This document shows, piece by piece, positions 1 through 7,036 of a DNA stretch of 10,705 bases; position 1 is the stretch's first letter, and each line of letters starts with the position of its first letter. Below the pieces are notes generated by a model, which saw only the letters and a program-made list of their open reading frames with translations, had not been told where the DNA came from and ran no database searches. The stretch is taken from NCBI GenBank assembly GCA_900553155.1, contig USCM01000045.1, forward strand, positions 1-10,705, written 5' to 3'. The stretch comes from an uncultured Prevotella sp. Its GTDB lineage: Bacteria > Bacteroidota > Bacteroidia > Bacteroidales > Bacteroidaceae. Made by a program: the position numbers and the translations under genes.

Positions 1-2352
1 ATCATCCCGCCAGAAAAGAAGGAGATTGTAGACCGTGGTCAGGCTGAGGTTCGTGCTATTGAGGACAACTATAACATGGGCTTCATCACTGAGAACGAGC
101 GATACAACCAGGTTATCGATACTTGGACCCACGTAAACAACGACCTTGCCAACATCCTTATGAAGGAGATGACAGAGGCCGACCAGGGATTCAACGCCGT
201 GTTCATGATGCTCGACTCTGGAGCCCGTGGTTCTAAGGACCAGATCAAGCAGCTCTCTGGTATGCGTGGTCTTATGGCTAAGCCTATGAAGGCAGGTGCC
301 GAGGGACACCAGATCATTGAGAACCCAATTATATCTAACTTTAAGGAAGGTATGTCAGTGCTCGAGTACTTCATCGCGTCGCACGGTGCCCGTAAGGGTC
401 TTGCCGATACCGCTATGAAGACTGCCGACGCCGGTTACCTGACACGTCGTTTGGTTGACGTTTCGCACGATGTTATCATCTCAGAGGAAGACTGCGGTAC
501 TCTCCGCGGACTCGTTTGCACCGCTCTCAAGAACGGCGATGAGATAGTTTCTTCACTCAGCGAGCGCATCCTTGGTCGTGTTTCAGTACACGATATCATC
601 CATCCGTCAACAGGCGAGATTCTCGTTCACGCTGGCGAGGAGATTACCGAGTCAGTGGCTAAGGCCATTGAGGATTCTCCAATCGAGAGCGTAGAGATTC
701 GTTCGGTGCTCACTTGCGAGAGCAAGAAGGGTGTCTGCATGAAGTGTTACGGTCGCAACCTCGCTACACAGCGCATGGTACAGCTCGGCGAGGCTGTCGG
801 TGTCATCGCAGCTCAGGCTATCGGTGAGCCGGGTACACAGCTTACTCTCCGTACCTTCCACGCCGGTGGTGTGGCTGGTAACGCAGCAGCCAACGCATCT
901 ATCACCGTCAAGAACGACTGTAAGCTCCACTTCGAGGACCTTCGCGTTGTGCCGTTCGTCGAGAACAATGGCGAGAAGGACGTCAACTGCCAGATGGTGG
1001 TAAGCCGTCTGTCGGAGGTTCACTTCATCGACCCGCACACCGACATAACACTCGCTACACAGAACGTGCCTTACGGTTCTTCACTCTACTTCAAGGAGGG
1101 CGACCTCGTTAAGAAGGGCGATCTCATCGCCAAGTGGGACCCGTTCAATGCCGTTATCGTTACCGAGTATGCAGGTACACTGCGTTTCAACGACGTTATC
1201 GAGGGCATTACATTCCGTGCCGAGACAGACGAAGCTACAGGTCTTACCGAGAAGATCATCACCGACTCTAAGGACAAGTCGAAGGTTCCTACCTGCGACG
1301 TGCTCGACAAGAATGGCGAAATCATCGGTACCTACAACTTCCCAGTGGGTGGCCACGTAGTATGCGAGGACGGACAGACCGTCAAGACCGGTACAACTCT
1401 TGTCAAGATTCCACGTGCCGCAGGTTCGGCAGGCGATATCACCGGTGGTCTTCCACGTGTTACCGAGCTGTTCGAGGCCCGCAACCCGTCTAACCCGGCT
1501 GTCGTTTCCGAAATCGACGGTGAGGTAACAATGGGTAAGGTTAAGCGTGGCAACCGCGAGATTATCGTTACATCTAAGACTGGCGACCAGCGCAAGTACC
1601 TCGTATCGCTCTCTAAGCAGATTCTGGTACAGGAGCACGACGCCGTACGTGCCGGCACTCCGCTGTCCGACGGTGTTATCACTCCGGGCGACATCCTCGC
1701 CATCAAGGGTCCTACCGCCGTACAGGAGTATATCGTAAACGAGGTTCAGGACGTATACCGTCTGCAGGGTGTGAAGATCAACGACAAGCACTTCGAGATT
1801 ATCGTACGTCAGATGATGCGCAAGGTACGCATCGACGAGCCAGGCGATACCACATTCCTCGAGCAGGAGATGGTAGACAAGCTCGACTTCGCCGAGGAGA
1901 ACGACCGTATATGGGGCAAGAAGTACGTAACCGACGCTGGCGACAGCGACGTGCTCAAGGTGGGTCAGATTGTTTCTGCCCGCAAGCTGCGCGACGAGAA
2001 CTCAAGCCTCAAGCGCCGCGACTTGCGTCCGGTAGTAGTGCGCGACACTATCCCTGCCACATCTACACAGATACTCCAGGGTATCACACGTGCTGCACTC
2101 CAGACCAAGAGCTTCATCTCGGCTGCTTCGTTCCAGGAGACAACCAAGGTGCTCAACGAGGCTGCTATCCGTGGTAAGGTAGACTACCTCGAGGGTATGA
2201 AGGAGAACGTTATCTCTGGTCACCTTATCCCGGCAGGTACAGGTCTTCGCCAGTGGGAGAAGATTGTTGTTGGCTCGAAGGAAGAGTACGACCGTATGCA
2301 GGCCAACCGCCGCAACGTTACCGATTTCTCTAACCAGCAGTCGGCAGAGTAA
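1..2352 (+). CDS. rpoC: DNA-directed RNA polymerase subunit beta' (C-terminal part, 5' end outside window)
   Basis: This is the C-terminal 783 residues of RNA polymerase beta', part of the catalytic core of transcription. The frame is open from base 1, so the ATG at 76 is internal and not the start. Visible landmarks, numbered from the first codon here: the bridge-helix region with HGARKGLADTA and YLTRRLVDV (about 130-155); the zinc-site cysteines C165, C239, C246 and C249; and the trigger loop with IGEPGTQLTLRTFH (about 274-287). The catalytic NADFDGD motif lies upstream of the window. Roughly 185 residues separate the trigger-loop FHAGG from ITGGLPRVTELFEAR, the same place where E. coli carries its SI3 insertion, so a similar inserted domain is likely present. 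The C-terminal core has YIVNEVQDVYRLQGV and SFISAASFQETTKVL, and the protein stops soon after LIPAGTG, with a shorter tail than E. coli. Intact and ordinary. Confidence 0.98.
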   Translation: MIPPEKKEIVDRGQAEVRAIEDNYNMGFITENERYNQVIDTWTHVNNDLANILMKEMTEADQGFNAVFMMLDSGARGSKDQIKQLSGMRGLMAKPMKAGAEGHQIIENPIISNFKEGMSVLEYFIASHGARKGLADTAMKTADAGYLTRRLVDVSHDVIISEEDCGTLRGLVCTALKNGDEIVSSLSERILGRVSVHDIIHPSTGEILVHAGEEITESVAKAIEDSPIESVEIRSVLTCESKKGVCMKCYGRNLATQRMVQLGEAVGVIAAQAIGEPGTQLTLRTFHAGGVAGNAAANASITVKNDCKLHFEDLRVVPFVENNGEKDVNCQMVVSRLSEVHFIDPHTDITLATQNVPYGSSLYFKEGDLVKKGDLIAKWDPFNAVIVTEYAGTLRFNDVIEGITFRAETDEATGLTEKIITDSKDKSKVPTCDVLDKNGEIIGTYNFPVGGHVVCEDGQTVKTGTTLVKIPRAAGSAGDITGGLPRVTELFEARNPSNPAVVSEIDGEVTMGKVKRGNREIIVTSKTGDQRKYLVSLSKQILVQEHDAVRAGTPLSDGVITPGDILAIKGPTAVQEYIVNEVQDVYRLQGVKINDKHFEIIVRQMMRKVRIDEPGDTTFLEQEMVDKLDFAEENDRIWGKKYVTDAGDSDVLKVGQIVSARKLRDENSSLKRRDLRPVVVRDTIPATSTQILQGITRAALQTKSFISAASFQETTKVLNEAAIRGKVDYLEGMKENVISGHLIPAGTGLRQWEKIVVGSKEEYDRMQANRRNVTDFSNQQSAE

Positions 2353-2367
2353 ATGACAAGCAATTAG

Positions 2368-2387
2368 TGTATTGCCCCGGCAATACA
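2368..2387. terminator. Short inverted repeat just after rpoC
   Basis: TGTATTGCC (2368-2376) and GGCAATACA (2379-2387) are perfect complements separated by two bases. The hairpin begins 15 bases after the rpoC stop. It has no following T-run of its own, so it may be an upstream structural element of the terminator at 2401 or an RNA 3'-end stabiliser. The role is inferred. Confidence 0.45.
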
Positions 2388-2400
2388 TTATAACATACTA

Positions 2401-2440
2401 AAAAACGGTTTATAAGTGTAAGAGCTTATAAACCGTTTTT
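2401..2440 (+). terminator. Strong intrinsic terminator after rpoC
   Basis: A perfect 16-bp inverted repeat: AAAAACGGTTTATAAG at 2401-2416 pairs with 2425-2440, around an 8-base loop. The 3' arm ends in five T's and the 5' arm starts with five A's, so it would work on transcripts from either side. It lies 48 bases after the rpoC stop and before the next gene on the same strand, as expected for the end of the rpo transcript. Confidence 0.85.
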
Positions 2441-2517
2441 CTGTTAAATCGTACGAAGTTCGTTCGGCTAACCGTACTACCTACAATAATTTGATTTTAC
2501 ATTAATAAAGAATCCCG

Positions 2518-4224
2518 ATGAATAAGCCTTCCAAAAGCCTCAATCCCATAGTGTGGCTTACATACGTGCTGCTGTTGATGCTACCAGAGATGCTGATGCT
2601 CAACACGCACACATGGTGGGACGCGCCAGTATCCACCGCTTTCAATATTGTCTACTACGGCGTGTTTGCCTGGTGCATCTGTGCCTTGGCGTCGTTTGCG
2701 CGTCCTAAGGTAGAGCGTGCTGTGCATGTGCTGCTCCAGACAGTTGTGGCATCCTACAGCCTAAGCAACGTGTTCTTGCTCGTGGCGTTCAACCGTCATT
2801 GGGATGCCTATATATTGCAGTTTCTTAATGAAACCAATTCGCGTGAGAGCTCGGAGTTTTTCTCCACCTACATAATGTCTCTCCCCTGCCTTCTGCTTGT
2901 AGCCGTGTATGCGCTCTTGTTTGCGGCAGAGGTTTGGCTTGCTCGTCGTGTAAGGCGTTGGCGCCTCTTTCCGGCGCGTCGCGTGCCGGCAGCGTTGGCT
3001 GGCGCCGTGTGCCTGATGGTGTTGGGGCATACCGCCTTCTACGGACCCGATGCCGAAGCCAACTACGACAGGGTTGCCGCATGGCACACACCTATAAAGC
3101 GCAATGCCATGTGGAACATCTGGCAGTCGGTGCTTACGTACAGGGGGTTTCACGACGAGTTTTCGCGTTGCGCCAAGTCGCTGCAACAATACAACGAGCC
3201 AGTGTCGTGCCGCGAGCGGCAAGCCGATGTGGTATTGATAGTGGGCGAGTCGTTCAACCGCCACCTCAGCAACTTGTACGATGGTGTATACAATACCAAT
3301 CCACGCCTAAAGGCGCGCCAAGCCGACGGCACCCTGTATGTGTTTAACGACGTGATAGCTTCGGACAATGGCACGACGCAAAACTTCAAGCAGTTTCTCT
3401 CGCCTACATCCGTCGACTCCAAGCTCGCCTGGTGCGACGCCCCCTTGTTTCCGTTGTTGCTGCGCAAGTGCGGTTACAACGTGGTTTTCTACAGCAACCA
3501 GTTTGCCGGAACCGAGATGGACAAGAAGTTTAATGCCTCTATGGGATTCTTCAATGCCCCCAACATCGTGCGCCACATCTTCGACCACCGCAACCAGCAA
3601 ACCTACGATTACGACATGCAGCTCGTCGACGCCTATAAGCAAGACCAACCGAAGGTGGATGCGCCAAACCGCAACTTCATCATCCTCCATCTCTATGGCC
3701 AGCACGTCAAGTTTGCCGAACGCTATCCCGCAGCCTATGCCAAGTTTAAGCCTACCGACGTAAAGAGCAAGCTGCCACTCGACGACGAGCAGCGCCAAGA
3801 GGTAGCCCATTATCTTAACGCTACCTTCTACAACGACTATGTGGTAGACAGCATCATCAATATGTTTGCCAAGCGCAATGCCATTGTTTTGTACTTCTCC
3901 GACCATGCCGAGGAGGTGTATAACTTCAGGCTGCATGTGGGTCGCACAGATATGAAGACAGACGACAAGCGTGCGCTCCGACAGCAGCTCGACATCCCCT
4001 TCCTTATATATATGTCGCCGCGCTATGCCGCAACGCATGCCCAACTGGTGAAGCGGATAAGTCAGTCGGTAGACCGCCCATTTATGACCGACGACCTGCC
4101 GCAAGTGATATTCGACATCTTGGGGGTTAATACCCGGTACTATCAGCCGTCACGCAGTGTTATAAACAGCGGCTATAAGCCACGTCAGCATAGACTGCTG
4201 CAAGTAGACAGGATATATGATTAA
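2518..4224 (+). CDS. EptA-like phosphoethanolamine transferase (sulfatase-fold membrane enzyme)
   Basis: A 568-residue protein of the EptA/sulfatase superfamily, whose members move phosphoethanolamine from phosphatidylethanolamine onto lipid A or other envelope glycans on the outer face of the inner membrane. The N-terminal part has about five hydrophobic segments (roughly 12-30, 42-62, 70-92, 118-140, 155-173), as in EptA. The soluble domain begins near 236 with DVVLIVGESFNRH: E244 fits a metal ligand and S245 sits where EptA has its nucleophilic Thr. Further family signatures are NGTTQNF (about 284-290), LHLYGQH (390-396, equivalent to LHQMGNHG), FSDHAEE (460-466, metal ligands D462 and H463) and LHVGR (472-476, H473). 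Length is normal for the family. The start follows the rpoC terminator by 77 bases, so the gene probably has its own promoter. TAATTTG near 2488 is only a weak match to the Bacteroidetes -7 box. The exact acceptor cannot be told from sequence; other alkaline-phosphatase-fold phosphotransferases are less likely. Confidence 0.85.
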   Translation: MNKPSKSLNPIVWLTYVLLLMLPEMLMLNTHTWWDAPVSTAFNIVYYGVFAWCICALASFARPKVERAVHVLLQTVVASYSLSNVFLLVAFNRHWDAYILQFLNETNSRESSEFFSTYIMSLPCLLLVAVYALLFAAEVWLARRVRRWRLFPARRVPAALAGAVCLMVLGHTAFYGPDAEANYDRVAAWHTPIKRNAMWNIWQSVLTYRGFHDEFSRCAKSLQQYNEPVSCRERQADVVLIVGESFNRHLSNLYDGVYNTNPRLKARQADGTLYVFNDVIASDNGTTQNFKQFLSPTSVDSKLAWCDAPLFPLLLRKCGYNVVFYSNQFAGTEMDKKFNASMGFFNAPNIVRHIFDHRNQQTYDYDMQLVDAYKQDQPKVDAPNRNFIILHLYGQHVKFAERYPAAYAKFKPTDVKSKLPLDDEQRQEVAHYLNATFYNDYVVDSIINMFAKRNAIVLYFSDHAEEVYNFRLHVGRTDMKTDDKRALRQQLDIPFLIYMSPRYAATHAQLVKRISQSVDRPFMTDDLPQVIFDILGVNTRYYQPSRSVINSGYKPRQHRLLQVDRIYD

Positions 4225-4327
4225 TTTTTTTAACCCCTCATTCTATCACTTTTTAGCGTGCCGATGCCCGTAACATACTGATTGTTAGTGCGTACCGAGA
4301 GTGTTAGGTTGCGCTCCCAGGCTCTCA

Positions 4328-4360
4328 CCTGTCATACATCTAACACTGATGTATCACAGG
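4328..4360. repeat. Local hairpin within the left arm of the palindromic element
   Basis: Bases 4328-4340 and 4348-4360 form a 13-bp inverted repeat with one mismatch around the 7-base loop TAACACT. The 5' stem is also the inner block of the large palindrome, so the local hairpin and the long-range pairing are mutually exclusive. The right arm has no equivalent extra copy. Confidence 0.6.
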
Positions 4361-4380
4361 AGGAGCTACAAGTAAAATTT

Positions 4381-4424
4381 ACGTCCATTACACGAACCAT
4401 AAATTATACGTTCATTACACGAAC
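4381..4424. repeat. Pair of 17-base direct repeats at the centre of the palindromic element
   Basis: ACGTCCATTACACGAAC at 4381-4397 recurs as ACGTTCATTACACGAAC at 4408-4424 (16 of 17 identical, period 27). The pair is centred exactly on the dyad of the surrounding palindrome, with an AT-rich spacer between the copies. This layout resembles twin binding sites, but no protein is implied by the sequence itself. Confidence 0.65.
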
Positions 4425-4607
4425 AACAGAACGCTTCCCCCAATCCAGTGAGACTTTAGTGTTAGATGTATGATAGGTGGCGCCCGTTCCCCGTCACCTA
4501 ACACTCCCGTATATCATTGTCTATCAATCCTCTATGGCGATTTAATGCCTAAAAAGTGACAGGATGAGAGGTTGAAAAGAAAAAAACTTATACAAGTAGC
4601 TGCCAAC

Positions 4608-4709
4608 TAAGGCTTCCTTGGTCGGTCATTAAGGCTTCCTTGGTCAGTCATTAAGGCTTAATTGGTCGGTCATTAAGCCTTAATTGGCTTGTCACTAAGC
4701 CTTAGTTGG
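4608..4709. repeat. 22-bp tandem repeat, about 4.6 copies, overlapping the acyltransferase 3' end
   Basis: Units start at 4608, 4630, 4652, 4674 and 4696 (the last partial). Units 1 and 2 read TAAGGCTTCCTTGGTC then GGTCAT or AGTCAT. Unit 3 changes CC to AA. Units 4 and 5 carry AAGCCTT in place of AAGGCTT, which is its reverse complement. The array enters the minus-strand acyltransferase gene, and its units supply that protein's last residues and stop codon. The repeats are contiguous with no spacers, so this is not CRISPR. Copy number may vary between strains. Confidence 0.85.
4650..4684 (-). terminator. Hairpin straddling the acyltransferase stop codon (possible terminator)
   Basis: ATTAAGGCTTAAT (4650-4662) pairs perfectly with 4672-4684, giving a 13-bp stem around a 9-base loop. 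It is created by repeat units 3 and 4, which carry the opposite orientation of the AAGGCTT core. It lies over the acyltransferase stop at 4673-4675. There is no clear T-run downstream on the minus strand, so termination is only a possibility. Confidence 0.35.
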
Positions 4710-5758
4710 ACCACCTTCTGCCTTCCCCATTCCACCGCAAGGCACAGCGCGAATATGCCGACAACAACGGCGAGGCTATATGGCAGAAGCCAGTAGCTGT
4801 TGATGTGGTTGAGGGGCTGCACGATGGTGTCCCACAGAAGGGGGCGGATATATTTGTTGTCGTGTATCAGGTATACAGCCAAGATGTAGGGGCTGGCGGC
4901 TACGGAGAAGCGCGACACGCTGGCTGGGATGCTGTATTGGTGGCTTACGAAGGCTATGAAGACGCTGATGGAGGCGAACAGCGGCAGGCTGTTGTTGGCC
5001 AATCCCTTGAGGTGCATGGGGGTGCCGTGGTCTATAAGATGGTAGGTCTGGCCGAAGTAGCTGTACAGCGTCAACAGCAGGAATATGAGGAGGTACAGGG
5101 ATAGGTAGGCTATGTGGTCGTTGCGGAACCTGGGCAGCGGGTATCGTCTCAGGTATCCGCCTACACAGAACATCGATATGGCTAACATCAAGGACATGCT
5201 GCCGCTGAAGATGCCGCCGTAGCCTATGCTGCCTTCGGCAAAGTTGAGCAGCAGCAACACTGCCAGCAGTCCGTGATACTCCTTCTTGCTGAGCGTGTCG
5301 AGCGCCTTCGACACAAAGGGCGACAGCAGCACCACTACTATATATGTGGACATAAACCAGTATTGGCGGCTGTGTATGGGCGTTAGTTGCTCGAGCGTCT
5401 GCGACAGGGAGAAGTGCTGTATGCCCGCAACGCATAGCAGGGCGTATATGGACAGGGTGTAGAACACGATGGTCTTCCACTGCTTGAACGACTTGCTTAC
5501 GGCATACGACAGGGGGCGCGGCTTTACGAGGAAGTAGCCGGTTATCATAAAGTAGATGTTGGTGGCTATGCCGCAGGCAAGTCCAAAGAATTGCAGCCAT
5601 ACAAAGTTGAATTGTCCTGCCGTGCTGTCGGCAAAGGGCACGGGCGTTGTCTGCGGTCCTGCCACGTGCTGTATGCCGTGGTATATGAGGTGTCCGCATA
5701 TTATCATCAGCATAGCTACGAGTCTCAGCAGGTCTATCTGTGCGTTTCTTGCTTTCAT
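4673..5758 (-). CDS. Acyltransferase family 3 membrane protein
   Basis: A 361-residue polytopic membrane protein of acyltransferase family 3 (OafA/WecH type), which transfers acyl, usually acetyl, groups to sugars of surface polysaccharide or other envelope acceptors. The N-terminus QIDLLRLVAMLMIICGH (7-23) has the family's Arg and the conserved His at the end of the first helix. YFMITGYFLVK follows near 69-79, and YWFMSTYIVVVLLSPF (about 133-148) is the typical helix ending in a Pro. VYLIHDN near 297-303 marks a late helix. Around ten hydrophobic segments are visible. The acceptor cannot be deduced. It begins 18 bases after the ATPase gene on the same strand, which suggests one transcript. 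The last 11 or so codons (QLRLSDKPIKA) and the TAA stop lie in the 22-bp tandem repeat, so the native C-terminus may have been replaced or extended by repeat sequence. Confidence 0.85.
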   Translation of the reverse strand: MKARNAQIDLLRLVAMLMIICGHLIYHGIQHVAGPQTTPVPFADSTAGQFNFVWLQFFGLACGIATNIYFMITGYFLVKPRPLSYAVSKSFKQWKTIVFYTLSIYALLCVAGIQHFSLSQTLEQLTPIHSRQYWFMSTYIVVVLLSPFVSKALDTLSKKEYHGLLAVLLLLNFAEGSIGYGGIFSGSMSLMLAISMFCVGGYLRRYPLPRFRNDHIAYLSLYLLIFLLLTLYSYFGQTYHLIDHGTPMHLKGLANNSLPLFASISVFIAFVSHQYSIPASVSRFSVAASPYILAVYLIHDNKYIRPLLWDTIVQPLNHINSYWLLPYSLAVVVGIFALCLAVEWGRQKVVQLRLSDKPIKA

Positions 5759-5776
5759 ATACAGGTGCAGATATAA

Positions 5777-6847
5777 TTATTCTTGTTTTTTAATAAGCCA
5801 GTTTCTGAAGAATGGGTCCTCTATTTCGAATTCGTTTATCTTTATTATATATCCCATTTGCATAAGGCGTTTCACACAGCTGTAGATGGTGCTTGGTGGC
5901 AACGAGCGTGTGGATGACGGTTGCTTTTTGTGGGCGAGGTTAAGCATGATGTATTTGTCGGTTTTGTTGAAATTCATCCATAGGCGTTCGAAGTCGAGGT
6001 CGTGTATTATTGTTAGTTGCTCAACAGCCTCCTTCACGATGTCTTCTTTCACATCCGAGTAGGTTAGAATCTCCCACACCTGAGATGCGAGTTGCTGTGT
6101 GAAATATGGATGGCATAGTGTGGTGTCGAGTATGTCCTTGGCAATATCCTTAGCCTGCGTGTCGTCTTTGAGCGGTAGGCGTTGGGTGATGTATTGCATA
6201 AAGTCGTCGTATGGAATCTTGTCCAGGTGCATCAACATACCGAAATGATAGAATGGCGACTTTTTTCGTTCGAAGATTTGGGTCATCATCGACTCTTGGC
6301 TGCCAAGAAATATGTAGTTGATGTTCTGTTGTTCTTGCATTATCGCACGTAGCCGTTTGTCGAGTCCCTTCTCAATGCCCATAATCTCTTGAAACTCGTC
6401 GAACACAGTGATGATACGGTTGGTAGGCGAGCTTACCTTCTCTAATAGTGCCAATGCGTCCTCCAATATTGCAGTAGAGTCGAGGCTCGGCTGGAACGAC
6501 ACGTCCACGGCGTCGCTGAATGGATTTGTGGAAATGGTTGGTATAACACGGAAGTGCGTCATAAGATGCTTAACCTTCTCGAATGGGCGCAACTTGAATA
6601 TCTCCTTGAGTAGCAACGAGGCGAGATTTTCAACGCTTACAGCCATTTGCAGGTTGATGAAGATGCTTGGACGGTTGATTTCCTTAATGGCTTTCTTTAC
6701 GAGCGAAGTCTTGCCAAAGCGTCGCGGACTTATCAGTACAATATGGTTTGCACTGTTCATAGAATGTTTGATGTAGGCTAATTCGTTGATGCGGTCGGTG
6801 AAGTAAGGCTCGTCAACAACCGAACCGAATTTGAATGGGTTGTTCAT
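5777..6847 (-). CDS. Archaeal-type (MNS/STAND-like) AAA ATPase
   Basis: A 356-residue P-loop ATPase of the group often annotated as 'archaeal ATPase' or 'ATP-binding protein', common in many copies in Bacteroidales; cellular role mostly unknown. The N-terminal signature NNPFKFGSVVDEPYFTDR (2-19) is typical of the group. Walker A is SPRRFGKTSL (40-49, K46), Walker B is IITVFDEFQE (145-154, D150 and E151), and FLGSQESMM (180-188) fits the sensor strand. The C-terminus, about 300-356, looks like a winged helix, with SSTRSLPPSTIYSCVKRL as recognition part and FEIEDPFFRNWL at the end, also typical. The start is the first ATG after a clear promoter (6879-6910). By eye it is more AT-rich than the adjacent acyltransferase (one sampled 60-base line of each: about 43% against 58% GC), which may hint at separate acquisition. 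It is likely the first gene of a two-gene transcript. Confidence 0.85.
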   Translation of the reverse strand: MNNPFKFGSVVDEPYFTDRINELAYIKHSMNSANHIVLISPRRFGKTSLVKKAIKEINRPSIFINLQMAVSVENLASLLLKEIFKLRPFEKVKHLMTHFRVIPTISTNPFSDAVDVSFQPSLDSTAILEDALALLEKVSSPTNRIITVFDEFQEIMGIEKGLDKRLRAIMQEQQNINYIFLGSQESMMTQIFERKKSPFYHFGMLMHLDKIPYDDFMQYITQRLPLKDDTQAKDIAKDILDTTLCHPYFTQQLASQVWEILTYSDVKEDIVKEAVEQLTIIHDLDFERLWMNFNKTDKYIMLNLAHKKQPSSTRSLPPSTIYSCVKRLMQMGYIIKINEFEIEDPFFRNWLIKKQE

Positions 6848-6878
6848 ATTGCGAAAATTTTCGTTACGAAATTATTCG

Positions 6879-6910
6879 CAAAGATAGCGTTTATTATTGG
6901 GATAGGCAAG
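6879..6910 (-). promoter_or_regulatory. Bacteroidetes-type promoter for the ATPase gene
   Basis: On the minus strand, TATCTTTG (6886-6879) matches the Bacteroidetes -7 consensus TAnnTTTG exactly. CTTG (6910-6907) stands 20 bases upstream as a -33 box. The gap to the ATPase start is 31 bases. Assignment is by consensus only. Confidence 0.7.
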
Positions 6911-6969
6911 TTTTATTATGTGGCGAATATCTAAAAGTCTGTGATTTACAATTAATTTTCGCTAAAACG

Positions 6970-7000
6970 CTTGCGGTGTCGTATAAAAGTTGTATCTTTA
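6970..7000 (+). promoter_or_regulatory. Bacteroidetes-type promoter for the citrate lyase operon
   Basis: CTTG at 6970-6973 and TATCTTTA at 6993-7000 are separated by 19 bases. This fits the TTTG / TAnnTTTG promoter form of Bacteroidetes with one mismatch in each box. Transcription would start near 7006, leaving about 30 bases before the citD ATG at 7037. I saw no clear operator or riboswitch in the remaining 6911-6969 stretch. Confidence 0.65.
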
Positions 7001-7036
7001 CCCCGTGAAAACTAACCACTGAAAATCCGTTGACCT

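Larger units (their letters stand above)
4231..4574. repeat. Large imperfect palindromic element between convergent genes
   Basis: Two arms, 4231-4347 and 4458-4574 (117 bases each), are inverted copies with no length change around a dyad at 4402.5. Matching is concentrated in three blocks. The outer block, 4232-4256 against 4549-4573, matches at 22 of 25. The middle block, 4299-4309 against 4496-4506, matches 11 of 11. The inner block, 4326-4347 against 4458-4479, matches 21 of 22. The stretches between blocks (41 and 16 bases on both sides) are poorly conserved. The 8-mer AGTGTTAG occurs four times in alternating orientation (4300, 4340 minus, 4458, 4498 minus). No coding gene is supported inside. 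It could be a MITE-like non-autonomous mobile element, a structured RNA or a bidirectional transcription barrier. No target-site duplication was evident. Confidence 0.75.

Noticed and set aside
76..78. ATG at 76 as the start of the RNA polymerase gene
   Set aside because: The frame is open to base 1 and the upstream codons (IIPPEKKEIVDRGQ) align with RpoC, so the gene enters from the left.
2453..2463. ACGAA-G-TTCGT palindrome upstream of the PEtn transferase as an operator
   Set aside because: Only 5 bp per half with no second copy; too short to support a regulatory call.
3307..4104. 265-codon minus-strand open frame
   Set aside because: Antisense to the soluble domain of the PEtn transferase, with no family features.
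4225..4231. T-run after the PEtn transferase stop as an intrinsic terminator
   Set aside because: No hairpin stem precedes the T-run on the plus strand; the run is at the edge of the palindromic element.
4282..4473. 63-codon open frame within the palindromic element
   Set aside because: Lies wholly in inverted and direct repeats, has no recognisable family features and no promoter or start context; the repeat structure explains the sequence better.
4608..4709. CRISPR-like array
   Set aside because: Repeats are 22 bp and directly contiguous, with no spacers and no cas genes.
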